DNA from: Pseudoscleropodium purum
Taxonomy: Eukaryota > Streptophyta > Bryopsida > Hypnales > Brachytheciaceae
Assembly (NCBI GenBank): GCA_963969395.1
Contig: OZ017800.1
Coordinates: 21,360,479-21,424,478 of the forward strand
DNA length: 64,000 nucleotides
Direction: 5' to 3'
In this document: in pieces, positions 47,312-59,300 of the stretch
Position numbering within the stretch: position 1 is the stretch's first letter
Layout: every line of letters starts with the position of its first letter
The notes under the pieces: generated by a model
Database searches by the model: none
Told to the model about the DNA's origin: nothing
Seen by the model: the letters and a program-made list of their open reading frames with translations, nothing else
Position numbers and translations under genes: made by a program

Positions 47312-50128
47312 TCAGTCTTTGGTGGGGATTCCTTGGAACCGAGTAACGCGTTCCTTCATGGAATCTCGTTGTCGTTGGGCAATTTTGTTGCTGGGGTCGA
47401 ACTGCAAAGCCTCCTCGTAGGCTTTCAGAGCTTGCTTGAAATCCTTCTTCACTTCGTAGACGTTTCCCAGGTTGTTCCATGCCGTCACGTAGCCCGGTTG
47501 CAGCTTCAGTGCCTTCTCGTACTGACTTATGGCCTGCTCTACCTTGTCGTCGCTGAAGTAGCTGAAGCCCAACGCATTGTATACCTGCCAATTCAACAAA
47601 AAGGTCACATTGAGACCCTGCTAAGATACGCTCATCATATAATTGCTCGTTTGATGAAATGAACATCAATTATGTGGCAGGGTAAACAACTAGAGCGAGG
47701 TGCTTCACAACAATAAGCACCTGTTGCGAATTGTAGGTTGTAACATTGAGAAATTTTTAAGAAAGAAATATTGCATGCAGTGTATTTCGTGAAGCATAAT
47801 TTTACTCTTACAAAAGTGAACGTACGGAATGGAATTCACGCAAGTAAGTCCACTCAGAATCCACACAGAAATTTTGCTGTGTTCCTTACAAAAAGAGAAG
47901 GAAAGGAATAGAGTGGAGCAGCCTCTCAACAGAACACAGACAAACCATGACACACCTGTGCCAAATCAGCTTCGTCACCATCCCATTTCTTGATTGCTTG
48001 TTCCAGATACTTGTTTGCAAGCACATAATACTTTTTCCGCAACATAACAGCTCCTAGCTCGAAGAATTCCTCTGAAGAAGCCTCCCCACTGCGCACTCGA
48101 TCCTACACAAACCGGATACCTTATCATTCCAAGTCCACATGCATAAAAAACAAAGTTATACAAATTACTGCAATTACCATGTTCACGAATATTGCAGTAA
48201 CGGAAGATACAAAAACTATTAACGACTTGATCCTGTCTCCTACACTGGCCCATCACCAACAGCACTCATCTATTCATACCCTTCGTTGGACTAATTAGTA
48301 AGAGGTTGAAGCTTGACTAGACTAAATATCAATAGCCACTGATCTTTGAATAGAAATGGAATTCTCTGCGACCACTTCAAGTAGTCTATTACCTCCCACT
48401 TCGAAATTGCACAAGAAATTCTAAATTTGTGGTTAAAATTTGATCTCGATAAGTTGGCTCTTGTACCCATAGTGATCTCTCCAGTGATCTCTACTGAGTG
48501 ATCTCCCAATGAAAGCGCATTCGTTCATAATGGTTAAAATCCTTTAATTCATGACCTAAATACTATCCTAACCTAAAAGGAAACACCAACTCACAGAATC
48601 ATCGTTTGTACCTGTAAATCCTTGGCAGCGGACTCCAGCTCACGACGGATGAGAACTTGACGCACCACCAAGAAACTGCCCACTCCTAGTAAAGCTAACA
48701 ATGCCCCCAAGTAGATCAACTGCACTCCGAACTCCAGACCTTCAGCCATCTCGCCATATGCCATGTTTAGTTCCAGGACGGATGCATTCGCGGTGCCCGA
48801 GAATCCCACCAATGCAGGCAGCATAAGGAAGCCCGCCAGTGCAAAACTGTCTGACACTGCGTCGTCGCCTGCTCCTTCATGCCCATCCCAAGCCAAATGT
48901 TGTTGATACACATTGTCAACTATTTCTACTCTCAAGTTCAGAATAAAATAATTCAGAAATAAATTCAGAATTTTCTTTGACAACGAATGGCTGCTAACAC
49001 ATGTTTAACTTCATAGGGCACCATAACCTTCTAAATTTTCAAACCATTGCTTGGACTAGAGGCAAGGAAGAATTTCTGTGCATGAATCTAGCAAACATCC
49101 CAATGTGTGCTGGAAGCATATCATCTTTTAGGGCACTACGCTTAGTAGTCTTCCTTAGTTGCAGGAAATTGGCACATACCATCCTCAGTAGCAGAGGTAT
49201 CCTTCGAGAAGAAACTTTTTCGAGACGCAGGTTGCCTCCACGCATTGGCAGAAAAAGATTGTATCCTCAGAAGCTGCTGCTGCTGCTGCTTCCTCCAAAA
49301 CCATAGACATATCCCGAAAATAATAAGCAAAAAATGATAAATACACCGCATAAGCGAATGAATCAAGCCAAGCATTCTACGCCACTGTTCAGCTGTTCTC
49401 TTCATGTTTCACATAACATCCCGAATACTACGGCAACGCCACATCCATCAATCAAGGGAAATTTTTCCAAAATAGCTTCCAGACCAAATCAATGTCTCAA
49501 AATAATGTGGGTCCAATGTCACATTGGCAACAGCGCTCCAAATCCAATACAGCTGGTAAAAATGTTTCAAAGCAATGGAAACGATAGCCTGGACTCTTTC
49601 TCAAAAGCATACCAGCTATAATCAATATTGATTCTTGAACTGTCAGTGAATTTTACCGCAAAAGAATAATTTAAGAGGAACCAAAATCAACCAAGGATCG
49701 ACGCCCTGTCAGTGGTCTGAATTTTGAAGAATAGTTTAGAAGTAGGTTAAATCCTAGTTCATAAAAAAAATTCTCCCCAATTAGGGCTCCGTAGGAAAAA
49801 AGACTAATTCCTCGCAGACAGAAACATCTCACAAAGAGAATGCTAAGCCTTTCTTCAATCAACAAACCCCGAATTGAGCTTTGAATGCTCCAATTCGCAC
49901 CTTCACGGAAATTCCAGATTCCAAGCACAAGCAAGGGTGAACCCAAATTAAATTCAGAGAATCGAGATCCCGTACCTGAGAAACCAGCGACGCAGTCCCA
50001 AATTGCGACACCACAGCAGCGCTCGTCCACTGGCGCCCACCCAAAATGCTCGCATTGCAGCTCGTCCCCAGGATTGTTAACCCCACGACGCCATCCAAAA
50101 CCCTGCAGCTCACCATCGCAGTTGTCAT
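47312..50128 (-). CDS. PYG7: TPR protein PYG7 (Ycf37-like), photosystem I assembly
   Basis: Five exons (50128-49976, about 49288-49180, 48868-48612, 48102-47956, 47584-47312) give about 312 residues. The N-terminus ([17 protein letters not shown]...) looks like a plastid transit peptide. Two hydrophobic stretches follow ([15 protein letters not shown] and [19 protein letters not shown]), then [18 protein letters not shown] and TPR units including [20 protein letters not shown] and [20 protein letters not shown]. Known for the family: PYG7 is a thylakoid-anchored TPR protein needed for photosystem I accumulation, related to cyanobacterial Ycf37. Length and order match Arabidopsis PYG7. The exon-2 start is uncertain because the acceptor lies in a CAG repeat; phase requires one of several positions three bases apart. 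All other borders are clear GT-AG. Confidence 0.9.
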
Positions 50129-51916
50129 CGCCTAACCCAAATGAGAGCTCCAATCATGCACCACTTGCTCACAATGCAAAGCTTCGCATGGATAACTGCA
50201 TAGACAACTGCAGAGCCCCAATTCCTGAAGAAAACAGGGGAAGGGAATGTGAAGGAATTGGTGGGATTTTTCTTTTGGATTTCTGTGTGAGCAGTCGAGT
50301 GCCGTGGTTTCGGTGAATGAAGGTGCAGTCATGAAATGGAAGGAGAAAGTGTGCGAGACGACGAAGGACCTTATCTGAGTCCACCGCACCAATCTTGGTG
50401 CAGCTCGGACATGCACATGAGGTAACTCCGGAAGCCATCCCATTTGGGTCACAATTCAGCTGACACCCTAGATATAGCAATATGTTCAAAATGAGTACAT
50501 TTCACGGAATAGTTAGAGCCATTTTACATAATCTAAAACCAAAGAAAATTTTAAAAACTTGGTCATTTTTTGGAAGGTCATGCAAACCTTTTGTCAATGT
50601 AGAGAGCCAAAAAGTATTAGATCTTTGGATGAATAGGTGTATTTTTTGTTTTTGCAATTATCTAAAAAGTCATTTATTGAGTGTATTTTATCCTTGGTGT
50701 CTTTATTAAGTTAAGTTGAGCCATTTCTAAAGTCTTTGTCAATGAGAATTACTCTGAATTTTTTTGGCTTCATCCCCAACAATGCTAGTACATGATTGCA
50801 CCTATGAGCCTTGAACCTACTTGTAGAGATGTACATACAACCATTTGAAGGGGTTTATAACATAAGAACATATAATATAGACACCTATAATCATTGAAGG
50901 TATCTATAATTATATAGACTCTTAGGCTTATGGACTCATAGATTCTATGATCACATGCTAGCACTCCCTTATTAGTTCCCAATGCAAAACAACCTTTGAA
51001 GATATTTTATAATTCATAAAATTAGTAAAGTTGTTGTTTGAGTCCCATATAGAAAAATAATAATTTTCAATTTTTTTTACAGAATAAAGTATGGTTCAAT
51101 GAATTGTCAATTTCAATTTTATTTCTTCTCAATTGTATAAATCCCTAATGTACAAAAATTTGTCCCTCAAAGGGACAATAGGAAATTTAGGCAAGTTCCT
51201 ACAAAGTGAATTTTGAATCTTTTGATATTTTGATACAAAGTGCTGAAATATATCTCATTTATGGGATACAAATTTATTTTTTGATCAAGTGCTTGGATAA
51301 AAAATTATGTACCCCAAATTTTTTTAACATGGTGGGCAACTTTACATAGCTAAACCCTAAAAACCTTGTTTACTTCCCAAACTTAGAATCCTTTTGGTAG
51401 GCAATTACCATGTCTTTTGAGTGCATAGCATAGTGACAAAAGTGTTGTTTTCAATGAAAATTACACATGAAGAACAAAAAGGGTACACGTGTCTTTCTTC
51501 CATTGGTCGTAAAGTTTTTACAAAAAAATTTAAAGGGATACACTTATCATTTTCCTATTGATTGTAAATCTTTTACAAGAAATCTAGAAAGTGTACACAA
51601 GTCATTTATCTATTGCTTGTAAATCTTTTCTATTCAAAAATTTCAAAGAGATATATGTGTAGTTGTTTTCTTGAAAAAAAACATTCAAATTTTTATTACC
51701 CTAGACCGTGAGCATTTCAATGCTAAAATCTTTACAACTTCCCTAATCTAACCTCTACAAACAATCTCAATCTTCAATCTCAATATCTACTTCTCTTTCT
51801 TTGTCCTACTTTACTTTCTAATTCTTGAAATTGTATGCAAATGAAGAAAAATAAATTCAGAAATACATGTGTAAAGGAATCAAAAACCTAGTTAGTGGTT
51901 AATAATGGTGGCCAAT

Positions 51917-52151
51917 CCATACTTTAAGTTAGGTTTTTTTTTTGTTACAATGAGATTTCTTAGATTGTGCATCCTCTAGTCATATTCTTATATTATCAAA
52001 AAGCCCTCGGCTAGGAGGGGTGCAGGGACTTAATTTCATGGTATTTCGATTCATGACAAGAAAGTTATTGAATATGAAATTTTTCATAAAATAGAAAAAA
52101 TAAAAATTTATCTTTTATATCACCTATGGCAACAACACAGGGTGTACTAGT
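51917..52151 (+). repeat. Repeat family A, copy 5
   Basis: It starts CCATACTTTAAGTTAGG and ends CACAGGGTGTACTAGT; the inside carries TGAGATTTCTTAGA and GAGGAGGGGTGCAGG-like blocks. It is 235 bases and non-coding. Confidence 0.75.
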
Positions 52152-52819
52152 CTTTTTCAAATTTGTAAATTATTTGAAAAATTAGGAATTGTAGCAATTT
52201 AGATTTCAAAATGAACTAAAAAACTTCATATAAGATTTTGATTTTACTTTTTAGATATTGCTCTATAAATTTAAAAAAAATTTGAACATGTTTCAAATTT
52301 AGCTTAACCTCTAAAAGTCTTTTGTGTTAAAGAGGCCTAGAACTGCTTCAAAATACGAATGAGTACAATTTTAATTCCTCTTTAATTGCACTGGGGTTTC
52401 AAAACTTGCAAACCTCTTGAGAGCTGAAATTTTTTGTAATGATTAAAGAATAGATGATACCTATTCAATATTTTTTGTGCAATTTTATGAATGCTATTCA
52501 AATTTTTATTTTTATTTTTATTTTTTACACAAATAAAGGAATAATGTTATTTGAGGTTTGACCTACACAGCCATGGGGCTGGGCTCCATCCCTCAAGAGT
52601 TCGAGAATTTTTGAATGATTCCAATAGGGCGACCCAGTCAACGCAGATCACCGGCCTCTCTATGACTGACAAGGAGTAGGGCTTTGAATCTTAAGGTGTT
52701 GAGAGAGAATTAAATAAACTTTGGTTCTTCACAGAACCGGTGTAACTTACTATACTCACCTATTGTGCCAATCCGAAAAAATCTACATAATATACGATAC
52801 AATTGTCATTTTTTTTTAT

Positions 52820-53130
52820 CTTGCATAATGAAAATTCAATTCTTACACAATCCTAATGAGAACACCAAATTTCAGTTTCAGAAAACCAAAACTTTATTTT
52901 TGGTGAATTTTTTCATTTAATATTCATGGTTTCACATGATAATGGATTGAAAAACATTGGTCATGGATTTTTAAAATTTGATTGCAAAGATATGTAGAAA
53001 ACACATCCATATGCACATCTCTCCTTCAACAAGCATCTTAAAAAAGAATTCAAAATATTTTTATAGAGAATTCAATGTTGGGGTGATAATGTCCAAATTT
53101 TGTAAAATAGATATCTCTTTAATGTAATTA
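52820..53130 (+). repeat. Dispersed repeat B, copy 2
   Basis: It matches 830-1130 in order and orientation, including ACACCAAATTTCAGTTTCA, GGATTGAAAAACATTGGTCA and GAGAATTCAATGTTGG. No ends, target duplication or coding frame are seen. Confidence 0.6.
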
Positions 53131-54240
53131 GATTGTGTAAAAGTTGAATGCTAATTTTGTAAGATAGAAAATGCCAATCGTATTTTACATTGTATTATGC
53201 AAAAAAATTTGAATGGTACAATACTTAGATAGTTTATAAGATTGTTAAACCCGATTGTATAGTCACTTTCAATAAGTTTACATGATTTCTTGTGTGCATT
53301 CCTCTTGAAACTACCAGCTTCATTTAATTATATCAATTAGCCAAGTATTGGAACTCTTTCCTTAAAACTACTTGCAATTAAGATTCTAATTTTGGCAAGA
53401 AAATTTATAGTGCTCACTTAGTATGTAGGACTTAACATGGATGGGAAACTTCCTTGATCTTAACCCTATATAAAAAAAAACGAAGTTTTGATTTCACTAG
53501 TGCCTCAAAGAATAGATGGTGTAATTTGTGAAGAAGATAACAGTTTTAGATAGTAGACATATAACAATATATAGCTAAATTCTTGTATTTTTTCAAAATT
53601 TTCAGCATGCAATTATTTTATATTTTGAAAATAGACTACTTGTTCTTTCCAATACACTTTACAGTTTATGATTTGATGGATTTTTGAACTAGTAGCAACA
53701 ATTTCAAATCTCTCATTTGTAGGAATTTGAAGTTTTGAAATAGAAAGAGTGAACTTACTAAAGGTGACTATACCTCAAATCCTCTTTGTCTTTAGGTAAT
53801 ATTTTCAAGGCGTGATTTTTTTTTCAAATTTTTATTGTTTTCATATATAGAACAATGCATTGTCATTGATAGTTGTTTTATACATTGAAATTATTATTAT
53901 TAACTAACTTTTTTACAAAGAAATAAACCAAAAGTATATAAGATAATTGAAGTTTCAAAAGTGTTCTAAATTTAAGGGAAAGTAATGTTTTTATAATGAT
54001 TGAATCTTTGACTATTTTCTTATTAATCAATGTAATATGAAACTTTAGCCAATAATAAAAAAAATCATTTACTAAAACTTTAGATTGTATTTTTCAAGAA
54101 TTGTCAAAGTAAAATGCTTTGAAATTGCTTCGAAATACCTTTGTGAACATTTCTTCAAAATTGATTGTATAGATATTTTCTATTTGTGACATATAATATA
54201 AAAAAATTATATGAAAACTTAAAAAAATTACAAAATACAT

Positions 54241-54493
54241 ATTCCTTCCATCCTAAAATGATTGCTCACTTCGAATGTCATGTTTTCTTAAGGTTGTTTT
54301 GAGTAAGTCAAAAAAATACTTCCTTATGGCTAATTTTATTTAGATTGCATTGAACGCATGCAATGTTCTTCATTGATTCTAGTGATATACAATTTGAAAT
54401 CTTTCTTAATTAAGTTTTTTACAATATGATCAATGAAATTGACTCAAAAAAACCAACAAAATTGTAGACAATTATTTTGAAATAGAGGGAGTT
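54241..54493. mobile_element. Stowaway-like MITE (about 253 bp)
   Basis: The left end TTCCTTCCATCCTAAAATGA and the reverse complement of the right end, ACTCCCTCTATTTCAAAATA, form a diverged inverted repeat of about 23 bases, each next to a TA. The CTCCCTC end and TA target match plant Stowaway (Tc1/mariner-related) MITEs. The interior shares the CATGCAATGTTCTTC core with two intronic fragments in this window. It is non-coding. Confidence 0.65.
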
Positions 54494-55144
54494 ATTAAAT
54501 ATAATGGATGCCATATAAATTTTGTTAAAGATGGTATAAAAGTCTCACTTCAAAAGTTTTCCTTTACAAAATAATCAGCTTGTCAAAATAAGTTAGAAGA
54601 ACTCCTCATTTTAAATTAAAGAATCTATTTACAAATCTCCTATTAAAAAATGAAAAAATAAGGAATGATTTTTAGAATAAGTATATCATAATGTTAGTAG
54701 ATGAATGTTTTTTTTGGGGGGGGATATGCAAATTTCTCTTAAAGTTATTTGAATCATACAATGATTTATTACATGTCACTACAACAAAATTAATCCATAC
54801 AATGTCTTATGTTAAAAATAGATCAAAAGATGAGTCAAAAAGTTAAAATTTATATTTTTTGCAAATTTGATGATTAAAACATGAAGCAGATAGATTGTTC
54901 ACGTGGAAGCCATAAGGGTGTCTTAATTTGGTGTTATTGCATACAAAAGAATAGTTTCCACTTTGAACAAGAGTTGTGTGAAGCCAAAATAGAATCCCAA
55001 GTATGACTCCAAGTTCCAACTTTTTGATGTCAAAACCTCCGAAAAGTTTTATTATATAAATATTTCTAAGCAAACATGGATGTAACATGAAGCGCAAAGT
55101 TTAATTTTCAACTCTCCACCGATCATCAATGCTTTAATGAATTT

Positions 55145-55383
55145 ATTTGTATTGTTTTGTTAGTTATGGTAAAATCTCTAGAACCATGTACCTTCTAGTG
55201 TGTTCTTTGTATTGTTGGAGACCTCTATGTGACGAGGAATGCATGAACTTTGTTTCATGGCATTCTTATTTATGACAAGAAAAGATATTGAACTTTGAAA
55301 TTTTTATAAATTGAAAATTAGAAAGTTACTTTTATTTTTTTATTTTGTTTTAGTTGTGCCATTTGTACAAGGATTACTAAAGT
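55145..55383 (+). repeat. Repeat family A, copy 6
   Basis: It contains TATTTGTATTGTTTTGTTAG, AAATCTCTAGAACCATGTACC, GACGAGGAATGCATGAACTTT and ends near GGATTACTAAAGT. The start is less clear than in other copies. It abuts repeat C copy 2, which holds the 2-kb transposon. Confidence 0.6.
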
Positions 55384-55395
55384 ATTCTGCTCTTA

Positions 55396-55663
55396 AAGGA
55401 ACCATTTAAGAGTTGATTGCATTCAGGGTAGGCAAAGTTCTATGGAAAAAAATTTTTAAAAATTTTATAGGAAGAAAAATGAAATTGGCATATAATCCAA
55501 ATCATTTCATATTTTTGGAACCTTCTTGGAATTAGTTACAAATTTTTGAAGTTGAAATGCATTAGTCACTAAAAGTGCCCACCTCCTGAAATGTATACTA
55601 TTCATACATTGAAGAAAGCAAAATGTACCTTTGTGTCATTGATTGATCGGTTTTAGAGCATTA
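55396..55663 (+). repeat. Dispersed repeat C, copy 2 (left side, interrupted)
   Basis: It is homologous to 39066-39352. At 55663 the match stops at the target duplication TTA and resumes at 57722 (TTAGTGGCTTTTAGAGCAAA), after the inserted element. Confidence 0.7.
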
Positions 55664-55986
55664 GGTAGGAACACCCATAACCATTAGTGTATTCTGTAGT
55701 TCGCATTTTGCCTACTTTACAAAACACCTAGAACTATAATATAGAGGTTCAGTCTCCAAGGAATGATCAAATAGTCTAACGTAGTGTGACTAGAGTCACT
55801 TGTATTAATAAGAATAATTGTTCAATGTCGATTCTAAAGGGAAATAACATTAACATAATCCATTGTTTTTAGGAATTAGGATCATTCAATTATCCAATAA
55901 CTAATTTCTGTCCGACATACATGGATGCACAATACAAGTATGAAGTCTCAGTCTTATCCTAGTGTGTTGGTTCAAACAAGAAGCAC

Positions 55987-56833
55987 GTTTAAGCGAAGGA
56001 AAACATTAACATATAGCTTTAAGCAAACAAATCTTCAATTCCCTGTTGCATTCGCTTAAAGCGTAGACTCACAATATCCGCTTATAGCGTCACTCATCAT
56101 TCATCAAACCACAAGTTAATATAACAATTCATCACACTTCAGTGTCTCAATACTTTGCTTATAGCATCTTTCAATTAAAGTACTTAAAGCCATTCTAACA
56201 CCACAGTTAAACTGTACACTCCCTCAACCAGTCAGTACACTGTAACATTCTCTCACAGCTTTAAGCATTATATAATTCATTACAAATGTTTCAAAGCAAT
56301 TTCTCAACAATAGTCTCTTACAATTGCTTAAGCATATATTACTCCATGATTAACTTAAAGCAACTACACATTAATCATCATACAACACTCAACTTTAAGC
56401 CATAATATAATTTAGTCTATACCCTTGAAGCGGACTTCCAATCAGTAAACACAAGGTACATCGCTTAAGCGGTCATCACTGCACCGTAACATCATACGTT
56501 TAAGCGAACACATATTGATTCAATCAATCAGCTAAGACATCACATCAGACTACTTAAAGCTACAATTCAACTTCCACTCAATTGATTTGCTTCAAACTTC
56601 AATGAAATTACACAATGCTAAAGCAATTCAACAATTATTATTCATAAAATCAAAGTTAGATTCCAACAGCAACAACAGCTTTAAGCACACATGCATACAA
56701 ATTCCTCTTCACAAGAGATTACACAACAATCAACTATATCCAAACTCTGGGATTTCAATTACACACTGATCACACAAAAACAAATGCCCAATCACTGGGA
56801 CTTACACACAATTATCAAATATATGCTTAAAGC
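55987..56833. repeat. Cluster of near-palindromic GCTTAAAGC motifs
   Basis: About fifteen copies of GCTTAAAGC, its reverse complement GCTTTAAGC, or close variants (GCTTAAGC, GCTTATAGC, GTTTAAGCG) lie within 850 bases in both orientations, for example at 56016, 56054, 56080, 56157, 56258, 56326, 56463 and 56825. Spacing varies (about 20-150 bases), so this is not a tandem repeat. It lies within the 2,058-bp element. Confidence 0.75.
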
Positions 56834-57459
56834 TTTATTACAAAAATACTAAACAACAGTTCAACTGGAACACATACTCACACAAACACACACATACACA
56901 TACGACTAAACACAACAGTGAGAAGTAAATGAAGAAGAAGAGCTTCAAGCCATATAATGCCGGCCGAAGCATCCCTTTAAATCAAACTCGGTTAAACCGT
57001 TAATAACTAAAAACTCTTGCACTTCCTGGAATCCCACGGCAATACTAAAAATCAATAACAATTGATCACCTATCACCATGAATTTCTATAACCAAGTCTA
57101 ATTTGATCTCCATTCACACATAAAACCAAAAAAAATTGTTTATTGAACAAATTTACATGCTTACATATTCATAGTTTGATAGTAGAGTTTCTTTAAAGTG
57201 TCTCCAAATGTACCTTGAAACCATATCCATATTTAATTGTGGTTGGTGGACTTTGATTTTTTTAGATTTTGGTACTAAAATCAAGGCAGATTTTATAGAG
57301 TATGGTTTAGGATGCGATAGGGAATTCTACTTTGAAAATTTGTAGAAATTAGATGCCTTACCAAAAAATTGTAATTTTTGTTTTGAAAATTCATGCATTA
57401 GAAGAAATTTACCTACTCAAAAAGTCCGCAAGTTATCAATTGCGGGAACTCAACTTTGC

Positions 57460-57600
57460 AATGACAACACAATGGGCTAATGTGGCCAAGTCGTTGCCAT
57501 GTCATTGTCCAAATTTCTTCTTTCAATTTTTTTTTCAATAACAGGTTGTTCCCCTTGTTGCGGGGAACAACTATAGGGGAATAGGCCCAAAACAGGCTCT
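57460..57600 (+). repeat. Repeat family E, copy 3 with hairpin
   Basis: GGGCTAATGTGGCCAAG, TTGCCATGTCATTGTCCAAA, a T-rich tract, then GTTGTTCCCC, a seven-base loop and GGGGAACAAC (a perfect 10-bp stem). It shares block order with copies near 3421-3700 and 31440-31700. Here it lies inside the transposon. Confidence 0.45.
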
Positions 57601-57721
57601 CTGAGCCTTAGATTTCTTCTAATGATTTTCAATTGATAATATTGAAAAAAAGATTTTTCCAGAAAAAGTTGCCTCCAACTGTGCTGAATTACTTAAATTG
57701 ATTGTTATGGGTGTTCCTACC

Positions 57722-59300
57722 TTAGTGGCTTTTAGAGCAAATTACCTTTGTGACACTTTGATAATTCTCCCAGGCTTGGGACATCTTGAGAACCGACCCT
57801 TGTGTGGGGCAACTTGAGAACCGACTCTTGTGGGACAACTTGGAGAACGGACCCTTGTGTGTTCATGGCCCAGATGAGATGAGACGCGCATTTGTCAAAA
57901 TCAAATCATACCCCCCATTCTGGAAGAATGTGAGTAACTTAGTCTCAAACTGAACTACAGTAACTAAGGCTGCTTGTTCCATAAAGCCGTGAGCCCCTCC
58001 TCCCCCTCCGGCCCTTCCTCCTGAAAACACCAACCACAATCCAATCTCCTCATCACATCGGGACTGTAAATGCATCAACACCTGCTTGCCGTCACACCCA
58101 CACTATTCACCACATTCCTCTCCTCCGGAGAACACGAGCCTCCACAGACCAACACGTGGAAGACTCCCCCTGCTTCCAGACTCCAGATCACCTGGATATT
58201 GGAGTCGCCGCATTCCACTCTCCAGTCCATTCCTCGGTCGCCACAAAGATGGTCAATAAAATAATTAAATAACCAACAAAGACGCCCCCACTTGCAGTAA
58301 TTCTAGTCCACATCAGCACCTCCCGTTGAAGATTCTAAAAGCAGCGTGAAGATTAAAAGAATAGCATAACAAACGAACCTTGTGAAAGATGCAGGACGGA
58401 AGTTTTAGATTTTGAGGCCCAGGCAGGAAGGACAGATGGAAGCTTACAGAGGGGCGAAGTGCTGACTATCAGACACGAGTGCAAGGGAAAGCATAATAAT
58501 TCTAACTTGAATCGTTCATGACTACTGATGATGCCAGGTTTCGTACGACTCAAAGGTTGGCGAAGAGTTCGGAGGAAGAGAAGGGAAGAGAGGGTTTGGT
58601 GCGCTGTTGAAGCTGCTGGCACAAGTGAAGCACATTCTTTTGGTGTAGAATTGAGCAAGAGTTGCCATTTGACTCGAAGGAGAGATTCGTGGGGAGAACG
58701 AGACGTTTTTTGGGGGAAACAGGGGATGAGTTTTGTGCACGAAGGTGCAGTGGTGTGATTGCAGAATTGGTTCTTGAGGTTAGTGTTGTTGGCGTACTTT
58801 TAAGCAAGTTGTTGGGTTCTGTACTGAAGCACATTTTCTGTTGAGTACTTTTTGTGATCCAGTACCTTCACATGGACTGTTTGTAGAAACTCCTTCGGTG
58901 TAGGTGTCTGTGCAATGGTTTCATGGGTCACTAGTTTAGTGTGCCGATCTAGTTGTGCCGGCCCGGGAAGTTAGGGACACCCGAAGATCGCCACTTTGAC
59001 GCGGAGTGTAGTTCTTAGTGCTGGACTGGTCAAATCTTAGTATGCTGGACTGGTCAAAGAATGCGCTTACAGAACAACTTCGGTTGGATTATGGATCTCT
59101 AAGTTTACAGAGAATTTTGGGGTGCAGGTTTGAATCAGTCAAAGGGCTCTCAAGAAATTCCCAAGTGTACATCAAGTGGTACAACGAAGTACCAATTTAG
59201 CGAAGATGTTGTGGGATTGATGGAGTATGCTCTCAATTAGTCGAGCGATATTAGGTTGCAGGAATTAGAGATTTCACATACTCCTTTTGATTTCTGAGAT
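57722..59300. other. Upstream region of the ENTH gene
   Basis: It begins with the right remainder of repeat C, then three imperfect 28-bp tandem units (CTTGAGAACCGACCCTTGTG type, 57780-57862). From about 57880 it is GC-richer and probably holds the promoter and leader of the ENTH gene. Open frames of 60-101 codons on both strands overlap one another and show no motif. A short duplication of TGCTGGACTGGTCAAA lies at about 59020-59058. Confidence 0.45.

Larger units (their letters stand above)
50129..55144. other. AT-rich repeat-filled intergenic region
   Basis: The first few hundred bases are the leader and promoter of PYG7. Beyond 50500 the DNA is very AT-rich and without genes. It holds repeat A (51917-52151), repeat B copy 2 (52820-53130) and a Stowaway-like MITE (54241-54493). 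A GC-richer stretch at about 52555-52790 stands out in composition but has no motif I recognise. Confidence 0.5.
55664..57721. mobile_element. PIF/Harbinger-like non-autonomous element, 2,058 bp
   Basis: The left end GGTAGGAACACCCATAAC and the right end, its reverse complement GTTATGGGTGTTCCTACC, are perfect for 18 bases and extend to 21 with one mismatch. TTA flanks both sides (55661-55663 and 57722-57724), as for PIF/Harbinger elements. The surrounding DNA is repeat C, and the uninterrupted relative at 39066-39352 supports the insertion. No transposase frame is present; the longest frames (about 60 codons) lack motifs. The inside has an unusual cluster of GCTTAAAGC-type motifs (about 55987-56833) and, near the right end, a repeat-E-like block with a GTTGTTCCCC/GGGGAACAAC stem. 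The class is inferred from ends and target size only. Confidence 0.75.

Noticed and set aside
56587..56769. 60-codon frame inside the 2-kb element as a transposase fragment
   Set aside because: No DDE or Myb-like motif; composition follows the surrounding non-coding DNA.
58353..58844. Several 60-101 codon frames on both strands
   Set aside because: They are shadows of one GC-rich stretch likely to be the ENTH gene promoter or leader.
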